Source of the DNA: Bremia lactucae
Lineage: Eukaryota; Oomycota; Peronosporomycetes; Peronosporales; Peronosporaceae
Direction: 5' to 3'
DNA: 64,000 bases
NCBI RefSeq assembly: GCF_004359215.1
Contig: NC_090621.1
Span: 2,282,588 to 2,346,587, forward strand
The position numbers and the translations under genes were made by a program. Shown piece after piece: positions 12,346 to 22,814 of the stretch; the stretch's first letter is position 1; every line of letters begins with the position of its first letter. The notes beneath the pieces are model-generated. The model was not told the origin of the DNA and made no database searches. It saw only the letters and a program-made list of their open reading frames with translations.

Positions 12346-12355
12346 CCAGATACCT

Positions 12356-12489
12356 ACCCTAACCACTTTAGTTAGAAATAAAAGTATATAGGTGTGTCCA
12401 CCAGAATTCCTCTGACATTTTTAAAATTGTCAGAGGAATTCTGGTGGACACACCTATATACTTTTATTTCTAACTAAAGTGGTTAGGGT
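12356..12489. repeat. 134 bp near-perfect palindrome (foldback)
   Basis: Positions 12356-12417 are the exact reverse complement of 12428-12489 (62 bp arms). The central 10 bases pair too, apart from one mismatch (12418/12427). The ends read ACCCTAACC and GGTTAGGGT. No target-site duplication is obvious. It sits exactly where plus-strand gypsy DNA gives way to minus-strand gypsy DNA. It could be a foldback MITE or a scar of inverted joining. No other copy was noticed in the window. Confidence 0.9.
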
Positions 12490-12559
12490 TTTTGCGACCA
12501 TTTCGATAAGCATATTCTTTTTTTTGTCTTGTGCGCTTGTCATCGCGTCATGGACCTCT

Positions 12560-13450
12560 CGTGTGATGACAAATTTCTCATACACAAAGCGTTGAGCTTT
12601 ACAGACGCTTTTGGCATCTAACTCGCCTACGTCACAACAAGAGATCGGTCATAGGACGAAGTTGACATTTACGAAGCATCGTTATTATTTTGGTTCACAG
12701 ATATTTCTTTCCGTGACTCCATACAGACCACTGCCAAACCGGCAGGGTCACTGGGGCAAGTATCTGTCTTTGACATGATACCCTCGCGGGTCATCGTCAT
12801 ATTGACGAGACTTTGTCCCTCTTTCGCGCCAAGCGCAGTGAGGGGCCCTCCCCCACTAAGACTTGGGCTGCGCACAAACGACTGGCGCTCGAGGATGGCG
12901 CAGTCCGTAAACATAAAAAGTGTGTCACCCGCACTGGTGTGGGCACTGTAAATAATAGCAAATTCCACAAAGGGCAAATGTTTGCTCCAATCTTTGGAAA
13001 TCGCTATCGTGCGTAATACATCCGCCACAACCCGATTGGCACATTCTGTTTGGCCATCGGTCTGGGAATGATCTGCGATCGACATGTGAAGCTTGCTACC
13101 GACAAGCTCAAAAACATGTCAAGAACGAGACGTAAGACGTAAATCCCGGTCCGATACTATGGACACGGGCATCCCGTGTAGTCGGTATACATGATCCAGG
13201 AACAAAAGAGCTAACTTCTTGCCTGATAACTGTTTTATATGGTGCTAAATGCACCACTTTACTCAGTCTGTCGACAAAGACGACGAGCCCCGTCCGATTC
13301 TTAGGATCGGGTGGCATGCCAAACATGAAGTCCAGCTTACTGACTTTTAACAATCCGTCCAAATTGGTAGCGGCTTCAGTGGCGCATTGCTGGACGGTGC
13401 AGGCTTAATACGCTGACACTGTTGGCAAGAGCGAATATAGTTGGCAACCT
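12560..13450 (-). pseudogene. Ty3/gypsy integrase fragment, inverted
   Basis: Reading down the minus strand: the CC half of the zinc domain (YIRSCQQCQRIKPAP, about 13395-13440), the first catalytic Asp region (SKLDFMFGMPPDPKNRTGL, then VVFVDRLSKVVHLAPYK, 13245-13345), and the third block (ADHSQTDGQTECANRVV, about 13020-13080) where D and the downstream E of the D,D(35)E core lie. Frameshifts separate the blocks at about 13090-13240. Orientation is opposite to the gypsy pol just upstream, so it does not continue that element. Confidence 0.8.
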
Positions 13451-13984
13451 ATCTACTATTAAGTGCTGCTACTCTAACTAAAATGTTGGTTCTCTACTAA
13501 CTGGGGATAGTACGAAACTTTTGTTAAGATACTTACTGTGGTCGAATAAGTTGAAGACCTCACCCTCCCGCCGCACATGAAGACGCACACGTCTTTTACG
13601 AGGGTCACCTCGAGCATTATGTAGACCAAAATGAGGTCACATATCCCCAACGTATGGTGGAGAGAAGACAGGCGAAAATACTCTCCTCCGATCTCCTCTA
13701 CTTTAGAAATGTAAAGTATTTGGAGAGCGAGGGATACCACGCGCGTAATGCGGGTTCCATAGCATCAAATTTATTCACGATGTCCAGTTTAAGTTTCAGG
13801 CGCTCATAATCCTGACAAGCCTTCGCTCGGACATCAACAAGATCCGAGGTCAGTCGCGAGACTTGACCCTCGAGATCCGCAACACGTTGTTCAGTAGCGC
13901 TTAACGCCTGTGACGGAACGGACGAAGGCAAGCCAGCCGCAATTAGGCAGGCGAGATCATCACTCCTATAGGGCGCCGCCTGCA
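13451..13984. other. Transposon-derived spacer
   Basis: No complete gene. The minus strand of 13700-13980 stays open and encodes a heptad-rich stretch (ATEQRVADLEGQVSRL, then DYERLKLKLDIV) suggesting a coiled coil, likely part of a gag-like protein of the inverted family B remnant. The segment 13460-13690 has no motif I recognise. Confidence 0.4.
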
Positions 13985-13987
13985 CTG

Positions 13988-14191
13988 ATGGATGCGGGTG
14001 GGAATCAACGCTTCCTTGTTGGAAGACTGCTTGCCCACAGCCCCGTGAGGCAAAGGTATCAGATCCTCGTCCAATGGAAAAGTTCCCCGAAGAGTTTCGT
14101 CTCTTGGGAACAGATCGATGCCCTACGTATTGATGTGCCCGGCTTGGTGGCTGCCTATGAAATGGAGCACCAGCTGAGGCCACTTCGCTAG
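13988..14191 (+). pseudogene. Chromodomain fragment of a gypsy pol
   Basis: The plus strand encodes NQRFLVGRLLAHS, YQILVQWKSSPKSFVSWEQ and DVPGLVAAYE, the pattern of the chromodomain at the C terminus of chromovirus-type Ty3/gypsy integrases (hydrophobic and aromatic strand residues, then W-E). It ends with a stop at 14191. No integrase core precedes it on this strand. On the opposite strand the frame 14306-13698 stays open straight across it. Confidence 0.65.
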
Positions 14192-14760
14192 TCTCAAATG
14201 GACTAGCAGAAGCAGCGTTGTGAGATAAAACAGGGGGTACAGTATTGCCCATGATTTCTTTCACACGCAAGCGGGCGAAATTAATTCGCTGCAACCGCTG
14301 TTTCATCGCATCGGAAGCGAATGAATGCGGCGCAAGAATCCCGCCTCGTATTGGTCGGGCGTTTCATTTAACGTAACACGACCGGGACCGAAAAAACACG
14401 CCCAAGCGATTGTCCTTGAGCCCTTTATTATTTAAAGACGTCATGATAATTATGTGCGTCTAGAAGAGCGCACTTTAGAAGCGACGCTCTCAGCCGCTGG
14501 CACGCGGGTTTTGAGGTTAAGGGGGCATAAGTGGTATGCCGTCCGTCACATAGCCACTTCGATACGACTGGCTTGTGACACTGACTGAGCACGCTCACGT
14601 TTTGTCGGCGGAGCCTTACATTCAGCTCCTTTATGTCAGAACCATTATGTTTAGTGGTCTGAGCATAAGACGTTGTGTGGTTTTATCTAATTTGTTGTCT
14701 TCATGTTGGGAACAATGAGTGAAGTTTAGAATAGCAATAAAGCGCCATTATCCTTCCTCA
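14192..14760 (-). repeat. Family B gypsy remnant, middle part
   Basis: On the minus strand, MKQRLQRINFARLRVKEIMG (starting at 14306) and a piece near 14330-14390 (NETPDQYEAGFLRR) look like real but broken coding sequence lying between the family B gag start at 15024 and the coiled-coil segment at 13700-13980. The stretch 14400-14760 holds nothing recognisable. Confidence 0.35.
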
Positions 14761-15024
14761 TTAGCCCGATGTCTTCATCACTACTATGAGGTGATGGCAG
14801 CGGAATCGACTCGTTGTTGTCACAATGAGCGACGGATCGACATCCTCACTGTGAAAGTGGGATGGATCATCCAGACCAGTTAACGCGACAGCAGCAGTAG
14901 CTGTCGGCGTTGTAGTTATTGCACTGGGCGACGTTGGCGTGTTAACGCGATGCGTGCGCTTCGCGAGTGGTTTAGTGGGTGTTTTCGCAGACGACTCACC
15001 AACGTTGCTCCTTGTAGGAGGCAT
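14761..15024 (-). pseudogene. Family B gypsy gag N terminus
   Basis: The minus-strand ATG at 15022-15024 starts a Ser/Thr/Pro-rich, basic N terminus (MPPTRSNVGESSAKTPTKP) matching the fragment that starts at 43782 on the plus strand. The upstream ~100 bp (15025-15125) also match the leader at 43680-43781, which supports the start. The frame closes after 88 codons. It is the N-terminal scrap of a retrotransposon gag with no domain left. Confidence 0.6.
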
Positions 15025-15125
15025 ATTCGGCCCATGTAAGACAAAGATAGCCAAAGTGAATCAGAGAACTAAGCGGTGCGTAAAGCAGCTCGCTGTTCCT
15101 CTGTCCTCTTTGACAAGTTTGCATA

Positions 15126-15645
15126 ACCAAAATTGAGCTAAAGTAGCCCTAATGTCACACAAACATCTACAATAAAAAGGTAAAGTCCTGAACTGAAATT
15201 CTCATTACGTCTGTAAAGAAATAACCAATCAATATCTTTACAGAAGTTGTAGGAATAGCAAGTTTAGCTTACGAATGCAAAAAAAAAATATCCTTAAAAA
15301 GTTGTGGAAGCAATATTTAAAGTGAGCAACGGTTTGAATTAAAAATAAAAAAAAACTATTTCAAAATAGTTGTGGAGATATCAATTTTGGTTTGCATCGT
15401 GCACCGTCACAAATTTCAAATTACGTTTCCTGGAGCTGATAATGTTTGATTTTATTATCTTTTTTTTTATTTCAATGACGACGGGCAATCCACGTTGGCA
15501 ACGTTCTGAAACTACGCAACTTTGTTACAAAGCGTACATTAGTAACCTCAAATGGCAGAAAATCAGAATCGTATAATTTTTATTAAAAAAAAGTGTGTGC
15601 ACACCCAAAAGTCACAATAATCCACTACAAATCTTGCACGCGAAA
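15126..15645. other. Intergenic, upstream of the SulP gene
   Basis: AT-rich with several A or T runs (15279-15287, 15348-15355, 15584-15592). It presumably contains the promoter of the transporter gene. No clear initiator or TATA-like site could be singled out and no coding frame is convincing. Confidence 0.5.
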
Positions 15646-18360
15646 ATGGAGACAGATGCGCTGCCGTTGGAGCGTGGTGGCGTAGAAATGACGCCTTTGC
15701 TTCAGCCTGTTGCATCGGCGCCAGTTCATGCGACCTCGCACGAGAATTTCTCATTGATACACCAGAATCAGCAGCTCATGCGGCGCGTACGCAGCGTGCA
15801 AGACGCCGCCGAAGAGAGATTGCTATTTGGCTTTCACAGTTCTACTGGAAGCCGCTTAGGTCCCTATGGGGCCCTAGATGGAAGAAAGTATTCCACAAAT
15901 ATAGTACTAATGCAAGACAATTTATATACTCGATCCGAAGGGGACCTCGCGTCTTCAGCGCTAAACACGCGGCAATTTCAATCGATCCTGCTCGACCTTG
16001 TCGTGAACGTCACGTCCGGTGTGATTGCGTTTCTACTCTCATCCACTCTAGCCGTGTCGTGTGCGAGTGTTGTCGTAGGGCATGGAACGCCGTTGGCCTC
16101 TGTAATTGCGCATTTTATTGACATTAATTTGCTTGGGACGGCCATCTTGTCGGTGGTGCTGGCGTGGCAAAGTTCGGCACCATGGACATTAGGTGCCATT
16201 GATGTATTTGTGGCACCTGTTATGGCGGAAATGGCGGAAAAAATCTCGACCCATTTGCATGGCAATTTAGAAAAAGTGGTGCCCACGACGGTGGTAATGG
16301 TCGCCTTAACATCGATTATTTTGGGTCTAGTGTTGTTCTTAATGGGCCTTTTTCGTGCCACTTCGATTGCAAATTACATGCCGTACCCTGTTATTGCTGG
16401 GTTTTTATCCGGCATTGGTGCCCAATTAATGAAAAATGGAATCCATATGGCTTCCAGTAAAGCAGTCACTATGGCGTTTTTTACATGGAAAGTACAACTT
16501 TTGGTCCTCCCAGCTGTTGCCTTTGCGAGTTTTGCCCGCTTGGGTCAATATTTGAAATTTCCCGTTGCTTTTTCCTTTCCGTGTTTATTGGCCCTGTCGC
16601 TTCTTGGGTTTCAATTGATGTCGTTTCTAAATCAATCAAGTATGGAATCCTTGAGTGCCGACGGGTGGGTCTTTGCGTGGGATCCCGTCGTCGTCGCACA
16701 GACCCCCATGTGGTTCCCATGGGTTGAAATTAGTTTTGCTCATGTGCAGTGGCATACTCTCTTTCATGAATGCACGGGTTTTCTCGTGTCGTTAATCATT
16801 CTAGGAGCACTCAAGTATAGTGTTGCCACCACGTCGTTATCCACTCTTTTTGGACGCGAAATCTCGCCAGATCATGAGATGCGTGTCATTGGAGTGGCCA
16901 ATCTCATCAGTGGTTCTCTTGGCTGTTGTGGAGGGTGCCACTATCTATCTGCCATGGGAATTATGAAACAATTTGAAGCGCATGAAAAAGTACCCGCGTT
17001 AGTCTCGGCATTTCTCGTCATGCTCTTATGGATGGTTGGGATCCGTTTATTGCAATATGTACCTAAATTTATTTTTGGGGGGTTACTCTTAAGCGTCGGG
17101 TTACACTTTTTAGAAGCGTACTTGGTTACTCCATTTCAGTTTCTTCAACCGCTTGAAAAAGGAACGGTCGTGTTAATTACCTTGAGTTTCCTTGCAATTG
17201 GTATGCTCGAGAGTGTTGCCATGGGGATCATCATCTCGATGATTGAACTCATTTGGCGCATTCATGCCGTTGGCTGTGTCCATCACGAAACCACGGGTAC
17301 ACTCACACGGAGTGCCGTGGATCGTACCCCCGAAGAAACTGCTTTTTTAGATGCGGAAGGAAGTGCCATTTTTGTCTTGCGACTGCAAGGGTACCTTTTT
17401 TTTGGCACATCTGTGGATATCCTTGAACGAATGGATACACGTATCCATTCGCTTGAATTTCCAAAACTCCGATATGTCATAATTGATTTTGGACTTGTCC
17501 CCAGTTTTGATGCCACTGCATTGTTAAATTTTCGAAAAACGTCGATTCTTGCGGATTTATACCTGTTTGACATTTACTTTTGTGGGTTAAATACGGCAAT
17601 TGAACAAGCGTTGCGACAGAATGCGTACTCGCAACGGATCCATTTGCTTCAAAGTGATGTGGATATTGCGTTAGAAATGTGTGAAAATGCCCTTTTACCC
17701 GAAAAGTTGTGGGCAACTCCCGATACCCCACGATGTGTCATACGAATGAGTCAATTGGAACTCTGGGAACACTTTATGACGGCATCTCGGGAACAGGACG
17801 GGACCGCGAGTTACAAGAAATTGCTTCCCTTAGCGGCGTATTTAGATATTGTGGTTGTACCCAATAATTCCCAGCTTGTACCCGACCGGTTACGTGACGA
17901 CACGTACTTTATTTGCTCGGGATATATTAATTTTATCATGGATTCGGAATTTTCGACATTTCCGAAAATTCCTGGAATTCGCTCGGAACGAAAACCCCCG
18001 TTTCATGAGAATCGGACTTTAGAGGAAAAACCCGGGGCTGACTCGAGTCGAAAACTGTCATTTGTCATGCCCGAAGAATCGCAATGGACACCATTTACAA
18101 CGGCCAAGTCACGGCTGCTTAAGATTGGACCAGGCTCGGTCATTACGCCCAATGTAGCAGGCATGGACCCCGATTACAAGTATTTGGCTTCGTCCGATTG
18201 CGTGATGCTCCGTTTGCGGGCAGTTGCAATGGAAACACTCGAAACAAACGCGCCCCACACGGCAGTTGCAGTGCTTAAACTCATTAATGCTCGCTTGGCT
18301 ACTCGCTTTTGCCATTCGAGCAAGCGTGTTTCGCAAATGTCGTCGTTGCTGTACAAGTGA
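15646..18360 (+). CDS. SulP/SLC26-type transporter with STAS and cNMP-like tail
   Basis: Single exon, 904 codons from the first ATG (the frame is open 51 bp further up, without an ATG). Residues 1-110 are a hydrophilic cytosolic N terminus. About 113-545 contain a dozen or so hydrophobic segments of the SulP/Sulfate_transp fold, including ISGSLGCCGGCHYLSAMGI and FLVMLLWMVGIRLLQYVPK. About 565-690 match an STAS domain (IFVLRLQGYLFFGTSVDIL, then VIIDFGLVPSFDATALLNF). About 695-890 resemble a cyclic-nucleotide-binding fold (FICSGYINFIMDSE, KIGPGSVITP, LASSDCVMLRL). This architecture is that of the fungal and protist Vsb1-like branch of SulP rather than of plasma-membrane sulfate permeases. Substrate is therefore uncertain; in yeast the relative acts in vacuolar storage of basic amino acids. 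The family call is secure, the substrate is not. Confidence 0.93.
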   Translation: METDALPLERGGVEMTPLLQPVASAPVHATSHENFSLIHQNQQLMRRVRSVQDAAEERLLFGFHSSTGSRLGPYGALDGRKYSTNIVLMQDNLYTRSEGDLASSALNTRQFQSILLDLVVNVTSGVIAFLLSSTLAVSCASVVVGHGTPLASVIAHFIDINLLGTAILSVVLAWQSSAPWTLGAIDVFVAPVMAEMAEKISTHLHGNLEKVVPTTVVMVALTSIILGLVLFLMGLFRATSIANYMPYPVIAGFLSGIGAQLMKNGIHMASSKAVTMAFFTWKVQLLVLPAVAFASFARLGQYLKFPVAFSFPCLLALSLLGFQLMSFLNQSSMESLSADGWVFAWDPVVVAQTPMWFPWVEISFAHVQWHTLFHECTGFLVSLIILGALKYSVATTSLSTLFGREISPDHEMRVIGVANLISGSLGCCGGCHYLSAMGIMKQFEAHEKVPALVSAFLVMLLWMVGIRLLQYVPKFIFGGLLLSVGLHFLEAYLVTPFQFLQPLEKGTVVLITLSFLAIGMLESVAMGIIISMIELIWRIHAVGCVHHETTGTLTRSAVDRTPEETAFLDAEGSAIFVLRLQGYLFFGTSVDILERMDTRIHSLEFPKLRYVIIDFGLVPSFDATALLNFRKTSILADLYLFDIYFCGLNTAIEQALRQNAYSQRIHLLQSDVDIALEMCENALLPEKLWATPDTPRCVIRMSQLELWEHFMTASREQDGTASYKKLLPLAAYLDIVVVPNNSQLVPDRLRDDTYFICSGYINFIMDSEFSTFPKIPGIRSERKPPFHENRTLEEKPGADSSRKLSFVMPEESQWTPFTTAKSRLLKIGPGSVITPNVAGMDPDYKYLASSDCVMLRLRAVAMETLETNAPHTAVAVLKLINARLATRFCHSSKRVSQMSSLLYK

Positions 18361-19200
18361 AATATCTGGAATTTGAGGGAATTGTCGTGCTTTTTTTTGA
18401 ATTTTTGCAAATACAATATACTTGCATTAGTAATGAAACGTTCCAATTCATAATTTATGGCAGCAATATTCAACTATCAGGGGCAAAATTTGTCTATTTT
18501 TTTTTGCTATTGTTAAATTTAACCGGTCCAGGTATCCGCCCTATGTGATTTTCCGGCACAAGGTCTTGAACCGGCATGTATATCTTTTTGAAGGCAAGCT
18601 TTTCAAGGTAACATGCTACATTGCTAAGAAAGCAAGACATCACAAGCCTCTGAAACCTCTGCATCGTCGTGTTAAATAAATCAAACTAAATTTTGATAAC
18701 ATTTTCGATGTTGTTATAAATTTCACCTTTAATACTGCGAATCTAATGGCTTTTATTGAATAATGACTAAAAAATTTCATATATCTTAATGAGAAATAGA
18801 TACTGACACGCCCAAGTACGCTAATCAAATTCCTTTTCGCTCCCACCGCCAAAAACTTTGGCTGGCATAGATTGTGGGTGCAAGTTCAGTAACCCGGTCG
18901 ATTCGCTTAAAAATGAGCTATTTTTCGCGAGCTTACTGCCTAAGGTGACAGCTAATGAAGTATAATGAGCATCACGCTCCTGCTTTTTAAAATCAAGACG
19001 GCAAAAAACTAAGTGTGGTCGGGTGACAGTGTCGCCATTTTCTTTAAATCAAATTTACATGTGCCCCATAATAAAAACACGTAAAAACGTTTCCGCAATT
19101 AGGAGAGATGATACTTAGTAAGAATTAAATGTAGGATAGGCGATACCTTAAGGAGTGAACCAAAAGTATCGGTTAGGGAACTTTATCTTAACTCAGTCGT
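18361..19200. other. Intergenic
   Basis: 3' flank of the transporter gene, then AT-rich DNA. No gene, motif or repeat shared with the rest of the window was recognised. Confidence 0.5.
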
Positions 19201-19910
19201 AATTTACCCTCACCCTCATTCCTCACAAGTGGTAGTACTTGTTTGTCTTCCGCTCTATTCTTCGCCGTCCGCTCGCTTCTTTGTCGCTCGCTTCGTTCTT
19301 CGTTGGATTGTGCTGCGTCGGATCGCGCTTTGTTGGATTGCCCGGCACTGCTCGTAGCTTGAAATATTCTGCTCGCAGACTGTTTCTAGCGTGGGAGTCT
19401 CCGCCTGCAGCTAAGTGCACATTCCTTTGAAGGCACTGTGTAGCAGTTTTGAGTGTGTGGATTAAGTATCCACTGTAAATCTAAGCGTCTGCCTAAGAGA
19501 GCCCTTTGTCTGTGTGAGGTAGGGTTCGGCTTAACTCTGTGTAACAGTTAATCCATCTGGAATAAGGCTAAATCTCTCACGCATTACGCAAAGCGAAAGT
19601 CGAATCGAATCGACTGCAGTAAGGCTTCCCTCTTTGAGTACGATGAGAAGTCTGCAAAGACTGCAAACTATCTGCTTGCGTCTTCACAAAAGACCCGGCG
19701 CGTTGCAAAGATCTTGGCAAACAACTCACCAAGGAGAAAGCCTGCCTGCCCAAGCAAGTGTCCACCTAATCAGCTCCGCTACACGAAGTAGACGCGTTCT
19801 TAGAATAGCCGCGCGCACCAATTTAAATAATCTTCGGGTTAACTTAAGAGACTTCGATAAACTAAATAAATAAATCTTTATAAAGTTTTGGAACATATCC
19901 TTCTTCCATC
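19201..19910 (+). repeat. Probable LTR and leader of another gypsy-like element
   Basis: This precedes a gag-like ATG at 19911. The segment has internal short direct repeats (TTCGTTGGATTG-like and TCGCTTC-like, 19270-19345) and a GC content above its flanks. No counterpart LTR is present in the window, so the ends are not defined. Assignment rests mainly on the gag start downstream. Confidence 0.35.
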
Positions 19911-20223
19911 ATGGGCCAACTCTCCAACGCCGAGCTACTGCAGCAAATGATTCATATGCTACAGCAACAACAAAAGCTAGTCAACACATTGACCAATTAT
20001 CAAAAGGAAGGTGGTCTTAAAGTGGACGTGTTGAGGGTACCAACGTATTGCGGAAGATGTTTTGAAAAAGAGCGACAATACGCTCTACTCTCTCTACAAC
20101 GAATCGTGGTCGGATGATGACAACGCTGTGCGGCTCTTTCCGAATGCTTACGAAGTCTTCACACGTGCTTTCCTTGCGTCGGCCATGGTGCCTTACGCTA
20201 CTGCTGAAGCTTCTGCTCCCTGA
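19911..20223 (+). pseudogene. Gag N-terminal fragment, frameshifted
   Basis: ATG at 19911 begins a Gln-rich helical stretch (MGQLSNAELLQQMIHMLQQQ) followed by VDVLRVPTYCG, the pattern of a retrotransposon gag start leading into the P-x-Y-x-G entry of the capsid region. The frame then degrades. From about 20049 the +1 frame carries an open, plausible coding piece (SWSDDDNAVRLFPNAYEVF) that ends at a TGA around 20221. The remainder of gag is replaced by the inverted element 3. Confidence 0.5.
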
Positions 20224-20659
20224 GCGATACATCCACTTTCGAATTGGATAAAGTATCCAATAATCAACGCTAAATTGATGCACACATACCCCCTAAGCAG
20301 GAATTCCTATTATTTATTATTTAAGGAAATACTAAATCGACGCACCACGAACGTCGCCTCTTCTCGCTTGCCATCCTGGCAAAGCGACTCAAACATCGCC
20401 GGTCTCTTTCTTACAGCCGCGAGTTTCACAAAATTTTGTGATGCACCCGAATCCACTAGGATGTCATCACCTGGTCATAGCCTCCTACATGAGCGCTATA
20501 GACCAGCAGGGTTAAGGTCCGAAATTACGAGACCTCAGGGACTATGCTACCTATTTGTTCCACAACTCTGACTTAGGGGTAGCTTCAGAGTCCGCGTCAG
20601 TAGGGCATTCCGCCCCTACTGCGCTCCAGCATTTCCCGACCCCTCAGTGGGCGATGCAG

Positions 20660-21633
20660 AACTCATGCGTCTCGCACGCTGGTTCTTGCATCGCCCTTTG
20701 GAAAGGAAGTCCTCTTGCTGGGCATCTTTGCCCCAGCAGGGACCCTGGCATAGCAGCGAGCCATCATATGGCCGCGCTTGCCGCATTTAAAACAGACCAC
20801 ACGTCTGAATTGCCCAACTCCATAGGAGTGGCTTCTCACCTCTCGGCCCACGGCTTATACCAAGCTGTCGCCGAGGCACTGTTGTAGGATTGCTCCTCAA
20901 CTAAGGCAATTTGGATTGCCTCTTCCATCGTCGACGGCATCTTTCTGAAAAAAAGGCCCTGTCGCGATGGGCCATGCCGTAGTCCGTTCATAAACGTGGG
21001 CGCCTCAATGTGCTCCGGAATCGGACCTACGGTTATGGACGCCGGCTGCGAGCGCATCTCTTGCACATACTCTTGCAGAGATCGCTTCGCCTGTCGCGCC
21101 CCAAAGAAGCGCGCCTGAAGCAACACTTCGTTGTTCGGCGGCTGGTACATGGCGCGAATCTTTTCCTTAAAGATCGCCCATGTAGGGAACGCCTTTCTGT
21201 CCGCCATAAGCGCCGAGTAAGCCCACTCTGAGGCCTTACCGCGCAGATGCGACATGGCGTACGACACCATCTGGTTGTCGTCCTCGATGAGCTGGGCGAC
21301 ACCGCATTGCTCCACGGCTAAAAGCCAGTGGACAATCGTGTGCGCCGCAGTTCCATCAAACTTAGGCGGGTCCATCCGAATGGTCCTCGGCTGATGCGGC
21401 CGGGCAGAGAGCATCTCAACAGTCCTGTTGAGAGCCTCGCTCCGAGCCTGCTCATGCCTCAGCTCATCCTGAGTCTGAGTGACGGACTCCGCCGCAGCAT
21501 GGCTCTGTGCCTCGGATGCGGCCCTCCGCTGTCCGAGCTCGAGTGCCTCAAACTGTTCCAACTGAGGAACATGTTGCTCAGGAGGACTACTTAGGATCCT
21601 GGCCAGGGCTTGTTCACCAAGTCCCTGCGCCAT
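20660..21633 (-). pseudogene. Ty3/gypsy gag, family A element 3 (two lesions)
   Basis: Start at the ATG 21633-21631 (MAQGLGEQALARIL). This copy has CGC (Arg) where elements 1 and 2 have the shared TGA, so it shows the intact state of the core (FFGARQAKRSLQEYVQEMRS). It is broken by TGA at 20838-20836 and by a 2 bp insertion (GTGTGG for GTGG) near 20797 just before the CCHC knuckle (CFKCGKRGHMMARC). Of the three copies it has the longest open gag, about 265 codons. Confidence 0.85.
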
Positions 21634-21758
21634 TAGCCCTGCCACCTCCCGATGATGTTCGGAGAGGCGGGGAAAGTGAGCTCAGTCAATATTGAGGCTC
21701 ATCCTCACGTACATACGCAGAGATGCGGGTCGTGGGAAGTTTTTCAAGTGCTACCAAG

Positions 21759-22311
21759 TGTAGGCGGGATCGTCGTAATGCGGCCACGCTCTACTTAAGC
21801 ACACACCCTAGCACAGCGAGGAAGCGGTTAAACCTGCTTCTCTTGCGTGCAGTGAGGTAGTTGTGGTGGGCGCGCAAGCGACCTCACCCAACACACTAAG
21901 AACTCTGGTAAAGTGTCGTCACGGGAGCGGTAATCCGTCTCCTCGTGCGCACTTACCAAGTAGGTAGTAATTTTCAGACTGATTTATATTTAATAGAATT
22001 AAATACAAATACCTATTTTTACCAATTAAAATGTTATCTCTATAGATATCATTTAATATGTATTGCGAGCGTATCTTTATAGATACCTCGCGTAACTGAT
22101 GACGCTAGCCGTCATCATGGATGACGCTGGGCGTCATCCCTCCTAATGTGAATGCACCCATGTGCATCACATCCACAAGGGTTGGTCACAAATGTGCACC
22201 ACACCCGAGTGTTGGGTCTAATTACTATTATTTAGTAATTGACCATCCCCTTAAGTACCAAATGTACTTAATGGGGACTGTGTAACATTAGGGCAACTCT
22301 AGCCCGTTACA
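21759..22311 (-). repeat. Complete family A LTR of element 3
   Basis: 553 bp. On the minus strand it starts TGTAACGGGC and ends CCCGCCTACA, a TG...CA LTR. The leader side carries the TGGTAGCAC primer-binding site. It contains short inverted motifs (GATGACGCTAGCCGTCATC) that recur in every copy. Confidence 0.85.
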
Positions 22312-22814
22312 AGCTGCCTTGTTACACACCCGTTAAGTACTCTTACACAGGGGGGCCAATTACTTCATGTGAATAAATTTGACCTGTCACTCGGGTGAGG
22401 TTAACATAGCGACTTACCGTTGTGTATGTGATGCACATAGGTGCATTCAAAATGAAAGAGATGACGTCTAGCGTCATTCACGAGCTGAGGTATTTAGAAC
22501 AATACGCTCGCCATGTCGAGATGCACATCTACAGAGATGGCTTCTATTGATTAAGTAAAAAGATTCTATATTTGATTCTACATCATATAAATTAGTGTTA
22601 AACTTACTTTCTAGATAACAAGTGCGCACGAGAAGACGGGCAACTGCTTCCGTGACGACACTTTTTCTAAGGTACAAAGTTCGTTGTGAGAGGTCGCTTA
22701 GGCGCCCACCAACTACCTCACTGCACGTGAGACAAGACGGACAAACCGCTCTCTCGCTTTGTTTGGAGGTGTGTGCTTGGTAGTGCGAGGCCGCTTAAGA
22801 AGCGCCCGCCTACA
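22312..22814 (+). repeat. Family A LTR (8125-type subfamily), plus strand
   Basis: It matches the LTR at 8125-8690 (TTACTTCATGTGAA, then GTGCGCACGAGAAGACGGGC) and ends in CGCCTACA at 22814. The first ~20 bp are missing and it abuts the outer end of the minus-strand LTR at 22311. No primer-binding site follows, so it is a solo or truncated LTR. Confidence 0.7.

Larger units (their letters stand above)
20335..22311 (-). mobile_element. Family A Ty3/gypsy element 3, truncated in protease
   Basis: On the minus strand: LTR 22311-21759, primer-binding site (rc of 21748-21757), leader, gag (from 21633) and the start of pol, with the DSGAS protease motif near 20450-20465. It ends at about 20335 shortly after the protease. 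RT, integrase and 3' LTR are absent. Confidence 0.85.

Noticed and set aside
12356..12489. Telomere-like ends (CCCTAACC / GGTTAGGG) of the palindrome
   Set aside because: Only one unit at each end, not a tandem array, so not interstitial telomere repeats.
14761..15054. Treating the Thr/Pro-rich frame as a host gene
   Set aside because: Leader and N terminus match the transposon fragment at 43680-43873.
20555..20887. 110-codon plus-strand frame
   Set aside because: It lies antisense to gag of element 3, which has clear homologs and a CCHC knuckle.
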